A DNA stretch of 64,000 nucleotides from Gammaproteobacteria bacterium (lineage in GTDB: Bacteria > Pseudomonadota > Gammaproteobacteria > Steroidobacterales > Foliamicaceae): positions 120,196-184,195 of the forward strand of contig JAPOWV010000023.1 of the NCBI GenBank assembly GCA_026707445.1, read 5' to 3'. Each line of letters starts with the position of its first letter. Position 1 is the first letter of the stretch. The notes beneath the pieces are model-generated. The model saw only the letters and a list, made by a program, of their open reading frames with translations. It ran no database searches and was not told the DNA's origin. Positions 53,295 to 64,000 of this stretch are shown one piece after another. The position numbers and the translations under genes are program-made.

Positions 53295-56200
53295 TCACGC
53301 AGTAGTGTAGACAACCTTCCGGTTTTTAGCAGACCACTGAAAAAACGAACGATGTATGTGGTCATGAGCTTGGTAGATTCGTTCTCTGGCAGAATCGTGG
53401 AGCGCCTCGTGACCTTCCATCTTATTCAGCCAGTCCCGCTCTCCCCAGTTGCACCAGACCAGTACTTGGCGCGTATCAGTTAGGTAACGTTGAAGAAGAT
53501 CGGCACGGACGTACAAGAGACTGTGCCGATCTCCCTTCCACCCGTCCCCGGCCTCCCGATAGAGTGTCCCGGGATTCCCCTCGGAGTCGTAGAAATCGAT
53601 CTCGCGATTCTTACTCGCCAGGTGAAGACGCTGAATCAGACTGGGCGCAGGAAGATCAAAGCCTGAGAAATCGTTGTGCAAAGAATGGTGAGACTCCCAG
53701 CCAAAGTGAATGTACGGGATTTCGATACGGATGCCTGGGACGTGACGCGTTTTCGGGATTGAGCCGAGTAGTTCTGAAAGTAGGTTGGCTGTCTCCTCTT
53801 CCTCGCCAAGCGTCGACCCTTTTGTGTCCGTGTCAGGTGATGCCTTCCCTTTCGAATTCACGGGCTCGTATCGATCGAACGCATGATCGATTTGTCGAAT
53901 GTACCTCCCGTTCCGCCGGTAGAGGCGTCTCGCATAGTTCTTACGACGTCCGGCCTCCCCCGCATAGAGATAGTATTCGGTGTCTCCCTCCGGAATCTTG
54001 CTATTTCCGGGATACTCCTCGGCAAGGAACTTCGCTCTTAATCTGTGGATGTCTCTACGCGCGATAAACACGCCGCGCAAGAAAGCAATGATTTCTCGAT
54101 CGTGATTCTCGTCGGCTCCACGAATAAATCCTTCCACAAGCACCCAATCACCTCGGTGTCCGTTAATCTCCGGGACCACGAGCACCGGACGCCAGTTCGG
54201 TGTGAAACCGCCCTCGACCCAGGCTTCGGTAACGATATCCGGAGCACCAAACAGGTCCGGTATTGGTGGCGTCCAGTCGGGTGGACACTTTGGAAAACTT
54301 GGATCAACTCCGCAATCGGATGTTCTCTCTCTGAGGCGCCGATTCGGCAGCTTTCTCTCGGCCTCACGCGCGCCCCACATCTCGTAATACGCAATCCACG
54401 AGTACTTCTTGCCGTACCGATCCACCTTCGCCTGCTCGCTTGAATTCCGTGTCACATTGCTAATCTCGGCATCGGCATCGTCGAACCGCTCTGCTCGGTA
54501 CCCCAGATCGAACATGCGTCGCTCGATCTTCGTGCGGACCTGGGCATAATCCGGGTTTTTGTCGTCGTAGTTAGCCCGCTGGGGAATCAACCGTCCGATA
54601 GTGTAATTGCCGAAATCCATTCGAATGGCACGACCAATAGCTTCTTTCACAGATGGATCAGGCGTGCCGTCACTCGCAAATGTCGATCGCGTGTTCGGAA
54701 ACGGCGCAGCAAGATTCCGGCTAGCGGTTTTGGGCAGCGCGACACAACCCACGCGCTGGGCGATCTCGATAATGCCGAGCGCGTGGTCTCGCGTGAGAGT
54801 ATGGTGGGTGGCGCTGCACGCACTGGGGCCGAACATCTTTCGATAGAGGGTGTTCGCTAGATCTCCGAGCAGAGGTCGAAACGTCGGTGCCGCCGCCGAA
54901 TCCACCAAGGACATGGTCGTCCCGTACGCAGCCGCCAACATGCGTTCCGGCACATAAGGATCATTAAATCCCAAGCTGGTCTCGACATGGGCGAAAAGCA
55001 CTTCGGGAAATCCCTCTCCGATCAACACGAGCGCCTTTGTCGCCAAGTCGCGGTCGCGTCGAACGACCGTCGTCAGGACTAGGGAAAGCAGTACAACAAG
55101 CTCCGTCGCAGAGTGCTTCGTCATGTTCGCCACGTTGAGCTTCTCCGCCCAGGTCAGTAGACGGCGAATGGTCGGTGAAACGTACTGCCGCCGAAGGTAT
55201 TCGGACCACAGAAGATCGCGGTCAGGCATCGTGTAGTGCGCCAGGAAATCGTACAGACGACGCGCGTGGTATGGGTGCTTTGGCTTCGTGGAGATGGCAA
55301 CTAGAGCGTCAACCGTTTGCTCCCACGCCCGCGACCCGGCGTTCAGATAGAGATTGATAACGGCCCGCGTTCCCTCGGTGAACGATGCAGGCTCGCGCCA
55401 AAATATCCCTTCGATAAACGGATTGAAATATGCGCCCAAGTACTGGGCCTTTATGGGCAATACGAAGAGCAGTTCACGCTGCTTGGATGGAAGACGCTTC
55501 CTCACTCGCTCGGGAAACTCAGAAATTACTGCCTGCGCCAAGCCCGGCTCCGCGAATCTTTGGTGATATCGATTTGAAATCCGGAAGATCCGCGCCAGCC
55601 GGGATTTGCCCGTGAAGCTACGCTGGATCGCTGCTGCGGAAGAAACATCAAGATGCATCTTCAGCAAATGCCGTGCCACCAAGTGGTCACTGAATCGTTG
55701 ATAGGGAAGCCGATAGCCAATCCGGGATTTGAGCCCCGATTTCGACGAGTACCAAACGGCATCCTCGTCGATGAGGCCGCTTGTCCGGAGCGCGTCGAGG
55801 AGCTGGCGCCGCTGTACTGGTCGCAACGACGTGAAGTGTGCGGCGATAATGCGGTCGGCCTCCGATGGACGAACATAGCCGCGTGGATTCGAGGCTATGC
55901 ACGGCGCAAAGCCGGCAATCCGCTTGTCAGAGATTTGATCGTTTCCCTTAAGCAATCGCCAGCAGCCCTTGGCCCCCAGGCCATATTCGCGCTCAATCAG
56001 TTTGCCAACGCCATTTACAAACGACTCTAGGACATAAGTCATTCCCTTCTGCCCCGAGGCTATGCCTGCAAACCCCTGCGCCAGTTTGTTGCCTGTAAGG
56101 TTTTGGAGTGATTGGCAGATCAGTTTCAATGTGAGCGGTCGTGAAAATTCCCTGTCCAGTAGCGGAACTTCGGGCAGCGGAAGGTTATAGTGCTGGAAGA

Positions 56201-57200
56201 AGGCTGCCTGAGCGTCGAATTCCTGATCGTCGAAACCGAAGTGCATGACCTCATGGAATTTCTCCAAGTCTTTCTGTTTGATAGCGATGGTCTCAAACGG
56301 CGTCCGGCACGAGACGATCAAACCAATGTTCGGTCCGTCCGCAACGAACGCTTGTAGAGTGGTAATGGCTTTTCGCCATTCAGGACGACGACCTTCGTTG
56401 ACACCGTCCAGCACAACGACCACTCGCTCTGCGGTCTCGGATGCTAATTCTTCAAGTTGATCGAATACATCAGCTGCCGTCTGGCTTGGATCAATCCGGG
56501 AACAAATTTCTCCAACAACGCTGCCTTGGATGTTCTTGGCCAGAACAAGAACAGTGGCTTGCCTGCGATTGATTCGGTCTTGCGTGAAATCACACAGCAG
56601 ATGCGTCTTGCCCGTGCCCCATTCGCCGCGTACCAAGAGGTTCGGATCAGACAGGGCTTTGAACGCCGGAGTCTGGATGTACTCCTTCTCATTACGCACA
56701 ATGGCCAAACAGCGATCGATGGCGTTTATGTTGCTGCGAATATTGTTATGTGCAGGCGAGTACCGAGCATCACTGTCGTCCGGCTGCAGCTTGGCCTCCT
56801 CCGCACGCCAGTGATCCCTATCCGCCATTAGATCGGATTCAATTCTAGAAAGAAGGTCCGACCACTCTTCTCCTGCGCAGGCTTCGCGCGCGCGAAGTCG
56901 GTCCATCATCGGTGACAAGAAAGCGCGGGCATCGTCCGCTCGCTGCTCAATTATTTCGCGCCGCTGACTGTAGTGCTTGGCACGGTCCCAAGCCCGGGAA
57001 AATGTATCGAGTACCCCATGAAATCTCGCATGAGCGCGCTCTCCGCAGGCGATGTTCTCGATCGCGGTGAAGAGTGGTTCGATCCTGAGATTCGGGGCGT
57101 GAGGATCGATCCCGGGCGTATATCTTTGCCCGGCTTGCCGGATCTGGTCTTTACTGAGAGCAGTCAGTGCTGCCAAGAACGTGTCGTGAGATGGAGACAT
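53295..57200 (-). CDS. Large STAND-like P-loop ATPase, candidate antiphage protein
   Basis: 1301 residues. An N-terminal helical region (1-170) leads to a P-loop NTPase: Walker A VRGEWGTGKTHLLCDF (191-206), Walker B VVVVLDGVNEG (about 260-270) and LIVSCRTPFE (about 294-303), resembling the NTPase of antiviral STAND (Avs)-type proteins. Then a winged-helix-like part, a helical array (about 480-800), and a C-terminal part of about 400 residues with no known domain and no obvious nuclease motif. It stands alone upstream of the hsd operon. Defence function is inferred from domain type and neighbours. Confidence 0.75.
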   Translation of the reverse strand: MSPSHDTFLAALTALSKDQIRQAGQRYTPGIDPHAPNLRIEPLFTAIENIACGERAHARFHGVLDTFSRAWDRAKHYSQRREIIEQRADDARAFLSPMMDRLRAREACAGEEWSDLLSRIESDLMADRDHWRAEEAKLQPDDSDARYSPAHNNIRSNINAIDRCLAIVRNEKEYIQTPAFKALSDPNLLVRGEWGTGKTHLLCDFTQDRINRRQATVLVLAKNIQGSVVGEICSRIDPSQTAADVFDQLEELASETAERVVVVLDGVNEGRRPEWRKAITTLQAFVADGPNIGLIVSCRTPFETIAIKQKDLEKFHEVMHFGFDDQEFDAQAAFFQHYNLPLPEVPLLDREFSRPLTLKLICQSLQNLTGNKLAQGFAGIASGQKGMTYVLESFVNGVGKLIEREYGLGAKGCWRLLKGNDQISDKRIAGFAPCIASNPRGYVRPSEADRIIAAHFTSLRPVQRRQLLDALRTSGLIDEDAVWYSSKSGLKSRIGYRLPYQRFSDHLVARHLLKMHLDVSSAAAIQRSFTGKSRLARIFRISNRYHQRFAEPGLAQAVISEFPERVRKRLPSKQRELLFVLPIKAQYLGAYFNPFIEGIFWREPASFTEGTRAVINLYLNAGSRAWEQTVDALVAISTKPKHPYHARRLYDFLAHYTMPDRDLLWSEYLRRQYVSPTIRRLLTWAEKLNVANMTKHSATELVVLLSLVLTTVVRRDRDLATKALVLIGEGFPEVLFAHVETSLGFNDPYVPERMLAAAYGTTMSLVDSAAAPTFRPLLGDLANTLYRKMFGPSACSATHHTLTRDHALGIIEIAQRVGCVALPKTASRNLAAPFPNTRSTFASDGTPDPSVKEAIGRAIRMDFGNYTIGRLIPQRANYDDKNPDYAQVRTKIERRMFDLGYRAERFDDADAEISNVTRNSSEQAKVDRYGKKYSWIAYYEMWGAREAERKLPNRRLRERTSDCGVDPSFPKCPPDWTPPIPDLFGAPDIVTEAWVEGGFTPNWRPVLVVPEINGHRGDWVLVEGFIRGADENHDREIIAFLRGVFIARRDIHRLRAKFLAEEYPGNSKIPEGDTEYYLYAGEAGRRKNYARRLYRRNGRYIRQIDHAFDRYEPVNSKGKASPDTDTKGSTLGEEEETANLLSELLGSIPKTRHVPGIRIEIPYIHFGWESHHSLHNDFSGFDLPAPSLIQRLHLASKNREIDFYDSEGNPGTLYREAGDGWKGDRHSLLYVRADLLQRYLTDTRQVLVWCNWGERDWLNKMEGHEALHDSARERIYQAHDHIHRSFFQWSAKNRKVVYTTA

Positions 57201-57536
57201 AGCTAAAATTTTAGTACGGAGCAGGTGCGGAAGCGACTACAGCGATGCGTTTGCACGGCCCTTGATAGTCCAGTTTGATAGTGAAAGCGAGTGATCCGCA
57301 GATAGATTCCTAAGGGCCTTGGTTAGCCTTTTTAGAACGATGGGGGGCAGGCGCGGATATCCGCTAGGCGTGGAAAGAGTTTAGTAGCGATCAGAGCACC
57401 GCATACGTTCATCCACGTCTATAGAGGCTACTAGTCCCGGGGAGCAAGTAATCACCGAGTTCCATTTGGAATTTTGGAGCGAGACCGTGACTCTCAATTA
57501 ACGCCCTGCGCGACTGCCAAGAATTCCCGGCGAACG
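57201..57536. other. Gene-free stretch between the ATPase and the integrase
   Basis: I see no gene or RNA here. It separates the ATPase promoter region from the integrase 3' end; no inverted repeats or att copies were found. Confidence 0.5.
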
Positions 57537-58718
57537 TCACATCGCCACTACCTTGACCTCTGTGCCCGTCAGATACGCCGCCCAGGCATCCATGAGCCGC
57601 CGGCGGCGCTCGAACAGATCGGATCGAAAATAGGCGCCCTCCACACCGCCCACGGTATGGGCAAGCGCCGCTTCTGCCACTTCGCGCGCCTTGCCGGTGT
57701 CGGCGCACCAGTCGCGGAAGCTAGAACGAAAACCGTGCACGGTCGCACGATCGGCCAAACCCGTGTCGCGGAGCACCTTGGTGAGCGTCATATCGGATAG
57801 CTCGCGCCCCGGCCGGATGGGAGACGGAAAGATCAGTGCGCTGCCATCCTTGAGCGCCCGAGCCTGCTCCAGCACCTCCAGCGCAGGCGCGCTTAAGGGC
57901 ACACGGTGCTCGACGCCCGCCTTCATGCGATCGCCGAGGATCTTCCACACATCACTCTGAATCTCCGTCCATGTCGCGCCACGGACCTCGCCGGAGCGGG
58001 CGGCTGTGAAGATCAGGAACTTGAGCGCCAGCTTTGCTACCTGTGAGGCACCGGAGGCCTGCACGATATCCAGCGCCTCGGGGGTCTCTGCATAAGGCAA
58101 TGCCCTGAAATGCGCCTTTACGGCCGGCATGCGCGGTAAAGCACCATCGATTGCTTCTCCCGCCGCGTTGAATTGCACAAATCCGTGGGCCTGGCACCAC
58201 TTGAGCGTCGCCCGAATATTCTGGCGCACTTTTCGTCCGGTCTCCGGTTTCGTGGTCCAGATTGGCGTCAGCACCGCCAACACATGTTCCCGCCCTATCT
58301 GATCCACGGGAATTTCGCCTAACCGTGCCATTGCATGACGTTCCAATTTCTGCATCCAGTTGACCGCCACCTTCTCGCTGCGCCAGCGCGGACATAGGGC
58401 TTCGAATGTGCGCTGGGCGGCCTCGCGGAACGTCGGAACCTTAGGTTGACGCTTAACCGCCAACGGATCGCCCCCGCGCCGCGCCATTCTGCGATTCGCA
58501 TACGCAGCATCGCGGGCTTCTGCCAGCGTTACCCAGGAACACCCGCCCAGTCCGATATCACGGCGTTTACCATGGATGGTCAACCGCTGAACCCATTGCT
58601 TGGATCCGCCAGGCGCCACTCGCAGGTACAGGGTATTGCCGTCGCCGTACAGGCCCGGTTGGTTGATTGCCCGGACTTTCTTGACCGTCAGTTTTCCTTG
58701 CCCCACGAAATTTTTCAC
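57537..58718 (-). CDS. Tyrosine recombinase/integrase, P4-type
   Basis: 393 residues from a GTG at 58718; a longer TTG reading at 58784 adds a non-family N-terminus. It has an N-terminal arm-binding domain (LTVKKVRAINQPGLYGDGNTLYLRV), a core-binding domain, and the catalytic domain with Arg in TAARSGEVRGATW, HGFRSSFRDW, LAHTVGG and the nucleophile Tyr in AYFRSD. It lies about 150 bp from the 3' end of tRNA-Arg, the usual position of such integrases. It probably inserted the island to its left. Confidence 0.93.
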   Translation of the reverse strand: MKNFVGQGKLTVKKVRAINQPGLYGDGNTLYLRVAPGGSKQWVQRLTIHGKRRDIGLGGCSWVTLAEARDAAYANRRMARRGGDPLAVKRQPKVPTFREAAQRTFEALCPRWRSEKVAVNWMQKLERHAMARLGEIPVDQIGREHVLAVLTPIWTTKPETGRKVRQNIRATLKWCQAHGFVQFNAAGEAIDGALPRMPAVKAHFRALPYAETPEALDIVQASGASQVAKLALKFLIFTAARSGEVRGATWTEIQSDVWKILGDRMKAGVEHRVPLSAPALEVLEQARALKDGSALIFPSPIRPGRELSDMTLTKVLRDTGLADRATVHGFRSSFRDWCADTGKAREVAEAALAHTVGGVEGAYFRSDLFERRRRLMDAWAAYLTGTEVKVVAM

Positions 58719-58870
58719 GCGCTTATCACCCTTTTTATCCAACGAATAGACGCGAAGTGTGGCGTACGGCTGCGCGGGGCGCAATTGCGGGTATCACCGT
58801 AAAGTTATTGTTTTATATCGTATTTATGTCGTATTGTGGCGTCGTATGGCAGTTAGAGCGAAATGGGGAA

Positions 58871-58947
58871 TGGCGCCCCGACCAGGATTCGAACCTGGGA
58901 CCTTCCGCTTAGGAGGCGGACGCTCTATCCAGCTGAGCTACCAGGGC
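58871..58947 (-). tRNA. tRNA-Arg (anticodon CCT)
   Basis: A 77-nt cloverleaf on the minus strand with encoded CCA (58871-58873): acceptor GCCCTGG/TCGGGGC, D-arm TAGCTCAGCTGGATAGAGC, anticodon loop CTCCTAA, T-arm CCAGGTTCGAATCCTGG. Its 3' end faces the integrase and is the likely attachment site. Confidence 0.96.
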
Positions 58948-59032
58948 GCGGGGGCGACCAGCATAAGCCAGCGGGCCGCTACGCGCAAAGTTGCGTAGCG
59001 GCCCGCTGGAGAAGTCGCCCCTGACAGAGCGC

Positions 59033-61549
59033 CTAGAAGCTGTAGCTGGCGCGCACCCCGAATTCGCGCGGATCGGGGTAGTAGAGCGTCAGCGCATTCG
59101 GGAACAGCAGCGTGAAGAAGAAACGTCCCGGGGGTGGTACGCGTGGAGGTGGAACAAATCCGCGCACGATGCCGATTGCTCCGAAGTCGGGCGCCGCAAC
59201 CCCGCTGCGCAGGGTGTCGTCGTCGAACACGTTTTCGACATACGCCATGACCGTCCACGAATCCCGCGACAGGCCCACGCGAACGTCAGCCAGCATGTAG
59301 CTCTCGATTTCCACGATGTTCCACTCGTCCATCCAGCGGGAGCCCTGATACTGGACATCGAAATCAATCATCAACTCCGCGCCGTTGGCCAGCCCCGAGC
59401 GCCACGACAGGCCGGCGAAAAGCTGGTGCCTGGGAACGTCCTCGACTTCGTTGCCGGTCAGGTCGACCAGGCAGGTGGTGCTGCCCCCCAGCGTTGTCAA
59501 CTCGCAGGTGCCGCCGCGCACGACGTCGTTGAGCGATGCGCTCAGCTTGTCGTATTCGTCGTACTCGGTCGAAAGCAGGGTATAGCCCCACTGCATCGTG
59601 AGGTTGTCGGTAAGCACCGCCTCTACGTCCACCTCTATCCCCTTGATCAGGGCCGCGGAAGCATTTTCGGGGCGGGTGCTCAGGATGCCGCTCGGCGGCA
59701 GCCATTGCGAGGTCAGCTGCTTGTCGCTGAAGTCCTGGTAGAAGATCGCACCGTTGAAACGCAGGCGATTGTCCATCCAGCTCGTCTTCCAGCCGAACTC
59801 GTAGACGGTCATCTTTTCCGCCTCGAAACGCAATACGTCCGGATTGAATCCCTCCGGTCCCACCAGCGTGCTGATTCCGGCGGGCTTGATGGCCTGCGAA
59901 ACGGAGCCGTAATAGGTCTGTTCGTCCGAAGGCCGATAGCGCAGGACCACCTTGGGCGCCAGGTAGCTGTCGTCTTCCTCGGCGGAAATCGCATGCGGCT
60001 CCGCCGGGAACTGTGTGAACGGACCGAAGGCGTTGCCGATCAGGGTGCCTCCGGACGGTCCCGTCATGTCCAGGTCCTCGGTCACATAGCGGGCCTCAAG
60101 GCCGACATCCCATGCTTCCGCGAATTGCCATTCCACCAGGCCGTACGCGGAAGTGTGGTCAACTTCCCGGGTCCAGGGAAGGGCATGCCTGGGCACTTCG
60201 CTGCCGATCCGACCCACCCAGTAGCCGCAGTCGATCCGCAGGCGGAAATTCGGGACCCCCATAGAGAAGAACGGCGGCATGAAGCCGTAATTGATGCAGG
60301 TGGTGGAGTACTCGTCGTGCTGGTATTCCTCGCTCCAGTAGAGCGCGCCCAGGACCCAGGAAACAGGTCCTTCGCCGGTGGAAGTCAGCCGGAATTCCTG
60401 GCTGAACAGATCGTTTTCGGTCACGAAGTTCACTTCGCCGGATGTGCTGATGCCGAACGGTCGAACCGGAGCGGAAATATCGCCGTCACGCTGAGAGTCG
60501 TGGAATTGCTGGGCATCAACGGAACCCATGTGGGTAATGGAGGTCAGCATTGCTCCCGCAAAGTCGAACTCGGCGCGCAACTGTCCGCGCAATACTTCGC
60601 GTGTCGTGCCCGGATATTCCTCGCCGGTGCGAGGGTCCGGGCTCAGCGTTATCGGCACGTCGTCCATACTTGGCACCGGCCCGAACGGCTGATCGACCGA
60701 GGTCGCGTCCGGGTGAAACAGCACGCCCAGCGTGTGCGCCGGCGTATGGAGCGGAATGCGTATGTCGGAAGACGCTGCCGCCGAGGGATCGAACTCATCG
60801 TCCGTGTACTCGAAGCGCGCCGTAAAGCGGGCCCGCTCTCCAACGTCCAGCGCCCCCGTCAGCGTGAAGCCCACACCCTGCTGACCGCCGACGTCCCCGC
60901 CGGTCACGGTGTTCTGGTAATAGCCGTCCTCGTTCCAGGCGGCGAAGTTGAACCCGACGAAGAAGTTGTCGCTCAGGGGGCCGCTTGCCGAACCCATGAT
61001 CTCGCGTTTGCCTTCGGCCGATACGTCGACGGAAAGCTGGCCGCGGCGCTCCGCGCCGGGCCGGCGGGTCACATAATGGATCGCACCGCCGAACGCGCTG
61101 CGTCCGTAGAGCGCGGACTGCGGCCCGCGAACGATTTCGATGCGTTCGATATCGATCAGGCGCGGATTCACGGTAAGCGAACTGCCGGACGTCCGTATTG
61201 CCTCGCTCGAAACGTCCACGTCGTCGAGCAGCACGGCTACGTTGGGCCGTCCCCGGGTAGGAGACAGGCCGCGCATCACGACACGGGTGTCCTGCGGCGA
61301 AAATCCCTTGTCGAAGATGATCCCGGCCGACTGGCGGGCGATATCTTCAAGGCTGTCGATGCCCTGGACCATCAGGTCCTCCTGGCTGAAGGTGGCGATG
61401 CTGATCGGCACCTCCTGCAGCGATTCCTCGCGCTTTCGCGCCACCACCACGATTTCCTCAAGCTCCTGCGCATAAACGGGAATCGTGAGGCTCACGGCGC
61501 AAACCGCCGGAATCATCAAGCGCCAGAGCGCCTTGCCGCGTGCTTCCAT
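59033..61549 (-). CDS. TonB-dependent outer-membrane receptor
   Basis: 838 residues from the ATG at 61549 (GAGGAAAGCAG upstream). A signal peptide ends near PVYAQ, followed by a TonB-box-like EEIVVVARKREESLQEVPISI, the plug domain (VMRGLSPTRGRPNVAVLLDDV, IEIVRGPQSALYGRSAFGGAI), and a 22-strand barrel ending in YSF. The plug opening is typical of receptors in marine gammaproteobacteria and sphingomonads that handle diverse organic substrates. Ligand unknown. Divergent from the mevalonate gene. Confidence 0.94.
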   Translation of the reverse strand: MEARGKALWRLMIPAVCAVSLTIPVYAQELEEIVVVARKREESLQEVPISIATFSQEDLMVQGIDSLEDIARQSAGIIFDKGFSPQDTRVVMRGLSPTRGRPNVAVLLDDVDVSSEAIRTSGSSLTVNPRLIDIERIEIVRGPQSALYGRSAFGGAIHYVTRRPGAERRGQLSVDVSAEGKREIMGSASGPLSDNFFVGFNFAAWNEDGYYQNTVTGGDVGGQQGVGFTLTGALDVGERARFTARFEYTDDEFDPSAAASSDIRIPLHTPAHTLGVLFHPDATSVDQPFGPVPSMDDVPITLSPDPRTGEEYPGTTREVLRGQLRAEFDFAGAMLTSITHMGSVDAQQFHDSQRDGDISAPVRPFGISTSGEVNFVTENDLFSQEFRLTSTGEGPVSWVLGALYWSEEYQHDEYSTTCINYGFMPPFFSMGVPNFRLRIDCGYWVGRIGSEVPRHALPWTREVDHTSAYGLVEWQFAEAWDVGLEARYVTEDLDMTGPSGGTLIGNAFGPFTQFPAEPHAISAEEDDSYLAPKVVLRYRPSDEQTYYGSVSQAIKPAGISTLVGPEGFNPDVLRFEAEKMTVYEFGWKTSWMDNRLRFNGAIFYQDFSDKQLTSQWLPPSGILSTRPENASAALIKGIEVDVEAVLTDNLTMQWGYTLLSTEYDEYDKLSASLNDVVRGGTCELTTLGGSTTCLVDLTGNEVEDVPRHQLFAGLSWRSGLANGAELMIDFDVQYQGSRWMDEWNIVEIESYMLADVRVGLSRDSWTVMAYVENVFDDDTLRSGVAAPDFGAIGIVRGFVPPPRVPPPGRFFFTLLFPNALTLYYPDPREFGVRASYSF

Positions 61550-61619
61550 CTGCTTTCCTCCCAAGCAATGTCGGTTTTCGCGACGGATTTTGCCATAACT
61601 GCCTCAGGCTCCGCTTTCG

Positions 61620-61625
61620 TATAAT
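61620..61625 (+). promoter_or_regulatory. Candidate -10 box (TATAAT)
   Basis: A perfect TATAAT with no good -35 at 16-18 bp. It lies 11 bp before the TTG proposed as start of the mevalonate fusion gene, so the transcript could be leaderless or nearly so. Confidence 0.45.
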
Positions 61626-61635
61626 TGCCGGCGCT

Positions 61636-63899
<2,264 letters not shown>

Positions 63900-63903
<4 letters not shown>

Positions 63904-64000
63904 ATGCTCCGGACAACCTGGTGCTGGTGGACGCCGAAGATCGCGAAATCGGCGTGGCGGAAAAACTGGAGTGCCACGTCGGAGACGGCCTCCTCCACCG
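63900..64000 (+). CDS. idi: Isopentenyl-diphosphate delta-isomerase type I, 5' end only
   Basis: Starts with GTG at 63900, overlapping the stop of the fusion gene (GTGA), and runs off the window. The visible 33 residues, NAPDNLVLVDAEDREIGVAE and LECHVGDGLLHR, match the type I (Nudix) isomerase N-terminus. It interconverts IPP and DMAPP. Its position confirms that the locus makes isoprenoids by the mevalonate route. Confidence 0.88.

Noticed and set aside
39449..58870. Prophage interpretation of the island
   Set aside because: No capsid, tail, terminase, portal, lysis or replication genes are present; only an integrase and defence-type genes.
58991..61624. Open frame of about 880 codons antisense to the TonB receptor
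   Set aside because: The opposite strand encodes a complete receptor with plug and barrel; the antisense product shows only low-complexity Arg/His sequence.

Overview
The window reads as a high-GC gammaproteobacterial chromosome, probably from an uncultivated, perhaps marine lineage (inference). The main clue is the block yebC-ruvC-ruvA-ruvB-tolQ-tolR-tolA-tolB-pal-cpoB followed by tRNA-Lys, a classic gammaproteobacterial arrangement, here lacking ybgC. It is preceded on the same strand by sucA-odhB-lpdA (2-oxoglutarate dehydrogenase). A bacterial mevalonate pathway at the right end is unusual for this class.

Layout. 1-6 kb: class II DAHP synthase (cut by the left edge), a secreted metallo-beta-lactamase-fold hydrolase, an NfeD/slipin membrane protease pair and an FAD oxidoreductase. 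6-16 kb: a BACON/PDZ/S41 lipoprotein protease, then a mirror-image pair of modules (small helical protein plus SAM methyltransferase, duplicated on opposite strands), followed by exported enzymes: a Tat alpha/beta hydrolase, an M19 dipeptidase, a secreted unknown, a lipid-type methyltransferase and a Tat SDR protein. 16-29 kb: tRNA-Lys, Tol-Pal, Ruv and 2-oxoglutarate dehydrogenase genes. 29-39.4 kb: lipid A/glycosyl transfer genes, a nucleotide-sugar epimerase, two tandem MFS transporters, a TauD-type dioxygenase with an extra C-terminal domain, thpR, a Tat DUF1838-like protein and another methyltransferase.

39.4-58.9 kb is an accessory island with lower GC and different codon use. A tyrosine integrase next to the 3' end of tRNA-Arg(CCT) marks its right edge. 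It holds a DUF3800 protein with an MrfA-like DUF1998 helicase, a decayed VapC-type toxin with its antitoxin, a small lipoprotein, a HEPN-like protein, a type I restriction-modification operon (hsdM-hsdS-DUF433-DUF5615-hsdR) with a toxin-antitoxin-like pair inside it, and a 1301-residue STAND-like ATPase. I read it as a defence island. No left attachment site could be identified.

58.9-64 kb returns to core-like sequence: a TonB-dependent receptor, a fused HMG-CoA reductase/mevalonate kinase, and the start of a type I isopentenyl-diphosphate isomerase overlapping it.

A short palindrome family (GAGGNCG, 3-4 nt, CGNCCTC) occurs in two intergenic regions and, in frame, inside the signal-peptide region of tolB.
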